Assembly: GCA_003118195.1 (NCBI GenBank)
Contig: BEXV01001212.1
Span: 111,990 to 124,687 of the forward strand
DNA length: 12,698 nucleotides
Direction: 5' to 3'
Source of the DNA: Hemicentrotus pulcherrimus
Taxonomy: Eukaryota > Echinodermata > Echinoidea > Camarodonta > Strongylocentrotidae
Made by a program: the position numbers and the translations under genes. Below, piece by piece: positions 1-8,500 of the stretch. The notes below the pieces were generated by a model. It was not told the origin of the DNA and searched no databases. It worked only from the letters and a program-made list of their open reading frames with translations. Positions within the stretch are counted from its first letter, which is position 1; each line of letters starts with the position of its first letter.

Positions 1-216
1 ATTTGAAAGGAACTTGTACCACTGTATGATTAGTACCCTCACATCCTTTTCACTGAAAATGAACATTGTTTTTTCACCTAATAAAACTTTAAAGTTTAAG
101 ACCTAACAGTAACAGAGAGGTTTTTTGTACATTCTTTAAAGACACAAAGTTAAATGATTCAATTACTGTCACAATCATAACCAAATACCACATAATACCT
201 TCAAACCTTATGCTCA
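1..216. other. AT-rich sequence, nothing recognised
   Basis: No long open frame, paired splice sites, inverted repeat or tRNA-like boxes are seen on either strand. Confidence 0.6.
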
Positions 217-774
217 CTTCCCATTACCTATATTTAGGTTTATGTTTGTATGAAACATAATGAGTACCGGTAGGTTTCAGTTTATGATGTTTGCAATTGA
301 AAGAATGTAACCCCTGCATTCCACTATTTCTCATCCTATTTTCTATATTTTTGCTACAAAAAACATAAAGCTATAAATAAAGCACAAAAACATTCTGGTA
401 AACATTTTAAGAATGTCCTATACCTACATGTAGGTTTAGGGTTTATGTAGCATAAGTAATGGGTTATCGGTCTAAGAGGTTGCATATAGATATCTCTTGC
501 AGTTACCAGCTTCTCATTCTATTTTCTACATTTTTGCTGCAAAACATAAAGCTACATGTATAAATAAAACACAAAAAAACATTTTGATAAACATTTTAAA
601 AAGTGTCCTACACCACATGTATGTTTAAGATTTATGTAACATAATTAGTTGTTTATCAGACTATTCTCTATAAGATTGCATATGATATTCTCAACCTAGT
701 TTTTACATTTTTACTATAAAAACATAAAGCTGTAAATAAAATACTGAAACATTCTGGCAAACATTTAAAAAATG
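217..774 (+). repeat. Diverged tandem array, about 180-bp unit, roughly three copies
   Basis: Starts of the clearest block fall near 328, 511 and 688: TCTCATCCTATTTTCTATAT, TCTCATTCTATTTTCTACAT and TCTCAACCTAGTTTTTACAT. Each is followed by AACATAAAGCT, TAAATAAA and ACATT..TGGTAAACATTT. A CATGTAGGTTTA..TTTATGTA block completes the unit, and a partial copy of it opens the array at 217. Copies are 15-25 percent diverged by eye. The family is not recognised. Confidence 0.8.
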
Positions 775-1297
775 AGGGATGAAGTATTTCCTTTTTTGAA
801 AACTTTGTGCTCAAAGACATTAAATTAAAATATACTAAACTACGAGAGGGACCTTAATTCATTTGACATAAACAAATTTCTAATTTGGCACTTCAAATGT
901 AAATTAATAAAAAGTTTAATTAAAAAAAGCAGGAAATGCAAAAACTGCACTTAAAAACAAACAAAAGAATAGATTACCGGTATATGGCTTACATTTCAAT
1001 CGATATCTTTAAATAATATTTAAGAGCATCAATATTTTTCTTGATAAAAAATTGTCAATCTTTGGATCGATTATACCCATAATCATCAATCAGGAATGAT
1101 TGAAGCACATGATTAAACTTTATTTTGTTAACCTTTTCAAATTCATATTCATGAAACTGAGTTTTCATCCATTTTCTGATAACTGGGATGATTGCCTCTC
1201 GATTATTATCAACATGCAAACTTTAATGAACTCTGTCAACATGGCGAGAACTGTCATTGTATGGGGGTGAACCACAGGTGCTGACCACCACACGTCT
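775..1297. other. AT-rich intergenic sequence, nothing recognised
   Basis: No long open frames, splice pairs or repeats are seen. An isolated TTACCGGTAT palindrome occurs near 975. Confidence 0.6.
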
Positions 1298-1435
1298 GGG
1301 CCCTGTTTCATGAAAATTGTTATCAATAACAAATGACGACAACTTTGCTCTCAGCCAATCAAATGCCAGGATTTCAGTAGCTTATAACAGTTATTGTTAC
1401 TTGTTATTGAAAACAAGTTTTATGAAACAGGGCCC
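1298..1435. mobile_element. Palindromic MITE-like element, 138 bp
   Basis: The left end GGGCCCTGTTTCATGAAAAT and the reverse complement of the right end, GGGCCCTGTTTCATAAAACT, form terminal inverted repeats. They continue through GTT.TCAATAACAA to about 45 bp. There is no coding capacity and no clear target-site duplication. A relic lies at 9236. Confidence 0.85.
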
Positions 1436-1483
1436 TGCATGTGTGACTGGGTTAGCAACAGACGTGGAACAATCAGAAATACA

Positions 1484-1804
1484 CATCAGGGGGGTGTTTC
1501 ACAAAGATCCTAAGTTGAACTTAACTCTAAGTGTGACTTAAAAGTTATGGAGAGCCATTTGTAGCCTTAATTCAAATATATTCAAAAGTGGAAAAACAAG
1601 TATTTTAGACTTATCATAAATTCCACAGAAAGAACAGGAAAGCTCCCATGATAATAGAAAATATGAATGATTTGAATCAACATTTTATGCCTTTTAAAAT
1701 AACTTTTACAAAATATTTTCAAAGATGCTATGGCTTTCCATAATATTTAAGTCACAATTAGAGTTAAGTTCTACTTAGGATCTTTGTGAAACACCCCCCT
1801 GGTG
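1484..1804. mobile_element. MITE-like element with about 78-bp terminal inverted repeats
   Basis: The left arm (1488-1565) opens AGGGGGGTGTTTCACAAAGA and continues TCCTAAGTTGAACTTAACTC. The right arm (1727-1800) is its reverse complement with few mismatches, down to TTATGGAGAGCCAT versus TTATGGAAAGCCAT. The interior is AT-rich and non-coding. Pairing extends a few bases outside the G/C runs, so the exact ends are uncertain. Confidence 0.9.
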
Positions 1805-2830
1805 ACCAACCTTTAAAGGGATCCGGTAACTTTGTCTCAGATTCTGAAACAAAATCCTGGATTTAGCTCATGCTGCAATGATATTATAAACCTTTAGGTC
1901 AGTCAGAAACCCCATGACTTTTCCAAGCCGATCGCCTGTCTGATTATCAAGATATTTATGATTGGAAATCGAAACAAAATTGTGCGTTTACCAAACGGTT
2001 TTTGTAACACTACAGTCTATTGGGGAAAACGACTATGGTAAAACTGGTCACTCAAAGATTTCTACTTTTTTGAGGAATTTCTTGATCATTTTGAAGCGCA
2101 ATTTTTTTAGAGCTTCAATATTACACCATATCACAGACACTGGTAGCAAGCAGGGCAATGCATCTCAGATTTACGTCCCCATCCGACAGACATGAAAACC
2201 GTTAAAAGGGGTCCCTTGAGAGCTGGTTTGCAGGCAAAGACAGAGAGTTGAGAGTACTAGTATCGCTAGACCAACAAGGTTTTTTTTTTTTTTGTTCTTT
2301 CAAAAAATCCGTAAAATTAGTGACTTTTCACCATCTGTATGCAACAGAATATTTGAACTACAATAAATATACAAATCTATACATATATTGTTGCACTTGC
2401 TTGCTAATTGTAATTTTGAAATTACTATCTGAAGAAATACCATTGAAACTGCTCATGGAAAAGAAGAGAACTCCCAAGGATTTTCATTTAAATTGTTATT
2501 ATTAATGTATGCTTTTCCTTCATAATGACCTCTTAACTATAGATTCCATACATGAATAACCTCTCAACGATAGTTTGCAAACCATGCAAATATCCTGACA
2601 ACCTTCAGTCCAATAGTGTTCAAAATGGTAAATATTGGATATTTCCCTCCCCCGACATAAGAAACGCAAAATACGGCAATAAAATATACAGGGAAACATA
2701 CAAGTACTTGCAGAATACCCGGTACATACTCTCAAAAGCAAAATAGTACTTATTGGCACTTTTGCAATGAATGAGTTGTTTTTAAAAAAAATCCTGATTC
2801 TCATCCACTTTAGCTCAGAAATAACCTTTT
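1805..2830. other. Intergenic sequence with a poly-T run; no gene supported
   Basis: Contains a T14 run at 2280-2293 and the SINE-tail fragment at 2168-2193. Short open frames on both strands show no recognisable protein features. Confidence 0.6.
2168..2193 (-). mobile_element. Fragment of the same SINE tail
   Basis: The minus strand reads CTGTCGGATGGGGACGTAAA, matching CTTTCGGATGGTGACGTTAA in the element at 7430-7560 with few differences. No tRNA-like head is visible. Confidence 0.4.
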
Positions 2831-2895
2831 GTTTGCCATGAGTGTTAATTAGCACAACCACCGGTTTGCCATGTGTGCTCATCAACACAATAACA
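2831..2895 (+). repeat. Two-copy 33-bp tandem repeat
   Basis: GTTTGCCATGAGTGTTAATT followed by AGCACAACCACCG is followed at 2864 by GTTTGCCATGTGTGCTCATC and AACACAA. Confidence 0.7.
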
Positions 2896-2989
2896 CTGAG
2901 GCACAGATGAACAAACAACATGTACTGCACTATACAATCGTTTTGCATGATACCCCATTTCCAGGCCTTGATTTGCTAATGATAACCTA

Positions 2990-3150
2990 GAGGTGTCTTA
3001 CTTGAGTGGCTCAGGCGCCTGACTTCAAAATGAAAAAGTTCAGGGTTCGATCCCAGACATGGCACACACCAATGTCCTTTGGCAAGGCATAATAGGCATT
3101 GAACTATATTTGCAACACTATACCCAGGAGAGAAATGGGGACCTGGGGGT
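2990..3150 (+). mobile_element. tRNA-derived SINE
   Basis: An A-box-like AGTGGCTCAGGCGCC (3005-3019) and a B box GGGTTCGATCCC (3043-3054) are followed by the body motif CACCAATGTCCTTTGGCAAG and, further on, AAATGGGGACCTGG. The body is shared with the elements at 6961-7215 and 11866-12006. It lacks the closing acceptor stem of a real tRNA. The 3' end is not sharply defined. Confidence 0.75.
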
Positions 3151-3189
3151 TGACAAAAGCTTTTGTGTCAGTGATTGCCATATGCCTTC

Positions 3190-3555
3190 ACGGTGACCAT
3201 ATAATCGAAATGCTCCGGAGGGAGTGGAGATGGTGCACATTGTGTGTGAATGAATCCAATGTCATGGAGCTAAACAAGACCAGAAGCGGCGTAATTTGCA
3301 AAGCTATTATGTTGCACAGAGCAATCCTTCAGCCAATGGGTGCCTATTATTTTGTGAAAAACTGCACGCATGGCAAACAAGCGACCATACAGAGAAGCAA
3401 TCAAAACAACCAAAGGGTTAATTACCAGAGATCATTTCTGTGCTAGGAAACTGAAAGAACAAGGTATAAAGGCAACGTTACAAACACAGGACTAAAAAAA
3501 AGCCTATATATATATACATCTATACAAACATGATTTCATAACTTTGCAGTTTCAC
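3190..3555. other. Intergenic sequence, nothing recognised
   Basis: A plus-strand open frame ends at 3446, but its translation lacks recognisable protein features and it begins inside the SINE. A short TATATATATA run lies near 3508. Confidence 0.6.
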
Positions 3556-4077
3556 CATGTGGGTGGTCCTGAAAGGGACTGTTGGGTTTGAAAGTGGATA
3601 GAAAGAAATTGAGGTTTGGCTTTCGTCCTATGGAAGACTACTTTGAATTGTATGGATAGAGACCTGTAGAGAAATTAAGAGAAGTATTCTTATGTGAGAA
3701 GAGTCCTGAACAGACTTCACCAACCCTTTTCTTTCCTTTTAAGGACTCCTCTCACGAAAGAACGACTCTCTTAAAGCCCGCTGCGCCCTCTATATAGCAA
3801 ACAATGCCAAAGCATCAACCTTTGTTCCCCTATGGTCCCCTTTTTCTTGTGTTAATTGAGAGCTTATTTGAGGAGATAACCACCTGCCACTGACCACGCA
3901 GAGAGGTCTAATCCCTCCTGGCCAAACAAAGGGAAGATAGGCTTTAATTTCTCTACAAGTCTCTACCCATGCAATACCAAGTAGTCCTCCAGAGGACGCA
4001 ACCAAAAGAATACCTCTCTCTTAATTCCATTCTATCCACTTTCAAACCCAACAGTCCTTTACATGACTACCCACATG
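3556..4077. mobile_element. Foldback/MITE-like element, 522 bp with about 125-bp inverted arms
   Basis: The left arm (3556-3679) opens CATGTGGGTGGTCCTGAAAG and contains ACTGTTGGGTTTGAAAGTGG. The reverse complement of the right arm (3944-4077) reads CATGTGGGTAGTCATGTAAA and the same ACTGTTGGGTTTGAAAGTGG, both ending TAGAGAAATTAA. An inner hairpin pairs GTGAGAAGAGTCCTGAA (about 3694) with TTAAGGACTCCTCTCAC (about 3739). There is no transposase. Target-site duplications are uncertain because the termini are themselves near-palindromic. Confidence 0.9.
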
Positions 4078-4424
4078 TTTGAGACTGCAAACTTATGAAT
4101 TAATAAACACCACCATGCATAAGCTAACCTTCAAAGACCATCTATACATAACATGTGAATCCAATTGTCTATATCTGATGCTACATGAAATATCTATAAT
4201 GATTATCTCTAGAATGACGAACAAAGATAAAAGTATGATTGTAATCCATGCTCCAGCTATAATAACTCTACAGTCAATCTTTCAGAATTTGTGGTTAGTG
4301 TAGGAAATTGACGTGGGGTAATTGTTGCTGGGGCAAGTGTAATCCAATGGCAAATGTCAGATCACACAGTACACCTTTTGATTAATGGTAGAAGAATATA
4401 TGAAAGGTAATTATGATGCAACTA
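4078..4424. other. Intergenic sequence, nothing recognised
   Basis: Short open frames only, with no repeats or splice pairs. Confidence 0.55.
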
Positions 4425-4470
4425 CGGACAAAGTGCATCATGGGAATACCGGAAGGTCAAAGGTCAACCT
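4425..4470. promoter_or_regulatory. Possible regulatory cluster: ZNF143-like, ETS-like and DR1 sites
   Basis: On the minus strand, TTCCCATGATGCACTTTG (about 4447-4430) resembles the ZNF143/Staf consensus TTCCCAG.ATGC..TGCG. It abuts CCGGAAG (4449-4455), an ETS-type core. That overlaps AGGTCAAAGGTCA (4454-4466), a perfect nuclear-receptor DR1. Together they resemble a compact animal promoter, but no coding exon could be placed next to them. Confidence 0.3.
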
Positions 4471-4873
4471 GAAATCCTTCGCAGACTTCACCGAGGCAAA
4501 GAAAGTGAAATCGGAAGGTTGGGAGATGTGGTGAGAAACAAGCGGAAGAGGAGGCAATGGAAAGACGTTAAAAACAAAAGAATTAAATATCGGTGATTGA
4601 CAGATCTCGCTGTGTGCCTGGCAGAAACGTACAAGTGGACAAGCGGAAAACATAGCTTTCATATCGAGAAGAGGGCATTCAATGATTTTTAAAGTTCTTC
4701 CACTAGACGTGTGTGACACATTTCAGGCTGGTTGTCGGCCAATTGTTAACAATGATAGCTTATCATTTCAGCAATCACACAAGAAAGTTTCAAAATTTGA
4801 CCAAAGAAATGGTTTTTCTGAGAGATGCATTCTGTTAAGATACCAGTCTTTCCTCCATCTATACGACCCAAAA
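4471..4873. other. Intergenic or distal 3' UTR sequence, no gene supported
   Basis: Slightly more GC- and purine-rich than its surroundings. Open frames of 66 codons (plus strand) and 93 codons (minus strand) overlap here, and neither resembles a known protein. A GATGTG/GTGAGA donor-like site lies near 4526 on the plus strand. If the region is transcribed as a first exon, it would be non-coding. Confidence 0.4.
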
Positions 4874-5363
4874 TTTATTTGACATGATTGCTAACGAAAG
4901 TTTTTTCTGGTATCACTACAATTAGTTGATAGTCTTAGACAGCAAGTTCTATTATTTGGATGAAATACTTGGGAGTAAAAGACTTGTGTCATACAAGACA
5001 TAATGCAAAGGATCACTGATTTGCGCTTTTCTGCCGAACACACATTATGACATGAAGCCTCATAAGCTCTGGCTATTTTAGAGTTTCCTATAAACCGCAA
5101 CCAGACATAATTTGTGGATGAAATACTTGGAGTAAAGACTTGTGTCATACAAGACATAATGCAAAGAATCATCTATTTCCGCTCTTCTGCCGATCACACA
5201 AAATATGACATGTCCCCTTGTTAGCTCTGGTCATTGAAGAGTTTAATACAAACCACTACCAGTTAAAAACATACTTCAATCTGCCATTTATCACTCTCTT
5301 GACTCTAGACTGTCTCGTAGTAAGCATTGCCAGAGGCAATGCCATTGGGCGAACGGACAAACC
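4874..5363 (-). other. Probable 3' UTR with candidate poly(A) signals
   Basis: Sequence downstream of the stop codon. On the minus strand there is an ATTAAA at 5247-5242 and an AATAAA at 4879-4874, about 120 and 485 nt after the stop. Either could end the transcript; no transcript data are available. A 157-bp tandem duplication (4951-5262) lies between them, so the proximal signal falls inside the second repeat copy. Confidence 0.4.
4951..5262. repeat. Two-copy tandem repeat, about 157 bp, in the 3' UTR region
   Basis: Copy one is about 4951-5104 and copy two about 5107-5262. Both contain TGGATGAAATACTTGG, then CTTGTGTCATACAAGACATA, then a CTTTTCTGCCGA/CTCTTCTGCCGA block, and end AACCGCAACCAG/AACCACTACCAG. 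Divergence is roughly 15-20 percent by eye with small indels, so the duplication is not recent. Confidence 0.85.
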
Positions 5364-5529
5364 CTACACAAACTGGTAGTTCTCATGGTTGCTCACGCTG
5401 ACGTAGGTCGTTGAGGACATTTGGGTGAGGTCGGTCGTGAACTGCCTGCCCCAGTTGACCTTCAGAGGGCGACATAACCCCAAGCAGCGCAGACCGAAGA
5501 AGTCCACGCAGTTCTTGACGACTCCTCGG
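5364..5529 (-). CDS. ZDHHC17: ZDHHC17-like terminal coding exon
   Basis: One base completes Asp331, then 54 codons and a TAG stop (5366-5364). [18 protein letters not shown] matches the family's HGCVRNIIDFFEFRCCGL and completes the NPF...N...FF PaCCT-like motif. The tail [11 protein letters not shown] resembles VDWTRQYTIEY, and the protein ends NHENYQFV, about nine residues longer than the family end I recall. The acceptor is TATCGTTGCAG. Confidence 0.95.
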
Positions 5530-8500
5530 CTGCAACGATAGAGACAGAATGAATTCATTATTCATGTGACCTTTCAACATTATCACATTAGGTATAACAA
5601 ACACTGATAATGTAAAAAGACATCCAACTATTTGCTAATTTAAATATTCAGTTTTTGAATCTGTCTACTTATTCACTTCCCTTCTCAAAACAAAACAAAA
5701 TACAAAACAAATTGAGACAGCTAACAAAAAAGTATGGGGAAGTAGAGATTTCAGTAGGGTTAGAGCAGAATATGTACTGGTATAAAAAACTTAGTGAATA
5801 AGGTACTCACTCGAACGGATTGGTAAACTTTCCAGGTTTGTCTGGAACCTGTTCGAAGTGTGTGTAGCGAGACATGTTGAGTCTTTCATTTGTTGTGACA
5901 CCTAGCCAGATCATCTGATACGAAATGACAACAAGAAATAAAACAAGATTTAGACATCTTAAATTATGATTCAAAAATATGATTGAACAAGGAACAAAAC
6001 AAGATTTAGACATTTTTTATCATCACTGGACACAAAATGGAACAAGATTTCTATTCAAATCAATAGCAAAGATTACAGGGAATCTTTGAGAGTGTATACA
6101 GTGTGAATTGGTTATTTCATGTGTTGTTACGAATTTTTCATATCTCAAGAATGAAAGGTGGAGTGGTTGATTTAGGGCCTTTGTTGAATACTTTTAGATG
6201 TAAGCTTTAATATATCACATTCTCAAGAAACATAACTTGGAACAATTCAATTAAAATTAAAAAATTGAGTATGGATATTAATATTTTATTCTTAAAAGGG
6301 AGATTGGTGTCAGTTTCTATGTGAAGTAGGTCAAAATTCACTGACTCGGTGGAAATACCATTAATGGGTGGACAGGTCTTCCACACGTCAAACTCATCAA
6401 GAAAGACCCCAATTCTCTTGGAGAGTCTTTGGGTAGGGGCAATGTAAATTGGAATTCCTCCATACGAAGCGATTGATGGAGAATGCTGAACATTACATAA
6501 GGCCTGTTGGTCATAAAACAGAAAGCTAATCCTAGTGAGTATCAACACCTGTTATTTGGTAAACACCCAAATGGTGTCAAATCCCCCCTAGGAGTCCACT
6601 TCTAAGCATCTTTAACTGTAAATGTCTATCGCCAGAGCAAATGACGTATCAACGATTGCTTACCTGGTAGAGCTGACTGGCCAAGAGTACAATGACCCAG
6701 GTCATGTGGAGCAAGGAGTTCAGACTGGTCCAGAAAATCCATGGCGAGCAGGACATGATCTGACCAAGATAGGCCCAGAAGCCATCCTCTTCAAAGCTCG
6801 TGGTACACTCTTCAGCCCAGTCTAATTGGTAAAAACATAGTATAGAAGAGTAGAAGAAAAGTTAGTCCTATCACATCACATTTTATGGACCTAAAAAGGA
6901 TAGACCCAGAAGCAATCGTCTTGAAAGGTAGTGGTACACTCTTCAGCACAATTTAATTGGTTATAACATTATTATTATGGTGGCCCTTATTTAGCCCAAG
7001 TATCCAACACTTTGTGAGGCTTCTGGCGCTCCATCATTATAACCCTGGTCATGGCTGGCGGTCATTATGTAGCCCTATGGAAAATCAGGTACCCATTTAC
7101 ACTATGGTGGAGAGTGGCATAAATGGATTAATGTCTTGCCAAAGGACATTGGTGCGGGGCTAGGATTCTAACTCTTACATTGAGAGTTGAATGAGAGAAC
7201 CAATATACCATGACACCTCCACACACATGAATAGACAAAGACAAAAATAGTCTTATCATATCGGACTTTACTTAAGAGGACCTGACCGAGATAGACCCAG
7301 AAGGCATTGTCTTGAAAGGTTGTGGGTACAATCTTTAGCCAAGTCTCATCAACAACTAAAGGTGGTTAATTAGATCTAATGATATGACGCCTGAGGTGTG
7401 TGTGTGTATTTGGGTTTTTTACAGACGTGTATCAATCAGATATGATTATTTACGTCTGGGGACCGAATTTTTAACGTCACCATCCGAAAGACGTGACTCA
7501 GTTTCGAACCTGCGTCCTCGGCTGAATCAGTTTGTAACTTCCACTGTTAGCTGGTGACCATGAATAGCAGGCATTATAGCTAGTCTTATGGTAATAGGCC
7601 TTTTAGTGGAAAGAAAAGAAGCGTCCAGAATGTTGATAATAGCATAATAGTCAGAGATGTTTGCTAATTTCAGGTTCATTTTTTACATCTGATTAAAAGA
7701 TGAGGTACATGTAACATGAAACCTACTTGAGATAATACATGTATTTACAACTTGTTTCAGTAAACAGTTAATCTGCATAACTCAATTTCGTACAAGTCAA
7801 ATTTTCCTGAAGTATAATAAACTTTTGGGATCACACTATGTGAAACAAGTGTAATTTACACTTCCTTAATCAAATTTCGCATAAGCCAAACTATTGTTTG
7901 CAGTCCCAACAGATTTGACTTTTGCAGAGTTATCTGTTAAATGAAGTAGTGTAGACTTACAGTTGATGCATGCATAGAAGTATAAACCTAGGCAAGGTAG
8001 TAGGGCCATCAGGTACAAAACAAAATGATGGTGGTTGCCAGATCCTACGAGAAAAGAAAAAAATCATAACATCATCATCGTTTATTAAAAGTAAGTATTT
8101 TTTACTCTTACGAGTGGTTACTTACTTTCGCCACATGATGACACTCACTCCCTCCACTTCTTCTTGTCTACAGCATCCTCCTCATTTAGACCAACCTTAC
8201 ATCATTATCTTTCTTCACCAAAGAACAACCATTGAATATTATTGCATTTAAATATCATTATCAACCATGTCCCCTTTCTGGGGTTATACCTTTTCCCACT
8301 TCGGTTGACTTTAGGAGAAGAAGGCAGCTTCTGTCTACTTCATCACACCTACAGCATTTAGGAAATACTTCCTGGCAAAAATTAATTGATTTTATCGAAG
8401 GAGCCATAAAACTTAACTCAGATCAAACTCTAACCAGTGATAGAGACTTGCCAACTGTTAACTTCGACTCTCAGGGGGGATTTTACACCATGCTGGTGTT

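Noticed and set aside
217..774. CRISPR array
   Set aside because: Units are about 180 bp, diverged throughout and in a eukaryotic context, with no short identical repeats separated by unique spacers.
2520..2948. 142-codon minus-strand open frame
   Set aside because: No recognisable family or domain, hydrophobic/Cys-rich low-information composition, covers a 33-bp tandem repeat, and has no splice or promoter context.
3790..4005. 71-codon minus-strand frame inside the foldback element
   Set aside because: It lies across the interior and arm of a non-coding inverted-repeat element and resembles no transposase.
4891..5172. 93-codon minus-strand frame with an internally repeated peptide
   Set aside because: The repeated peptide (ILCIMSCMTQVF) simply reflects the 157-bp tandem DNA duplication downstream of the stop codon.
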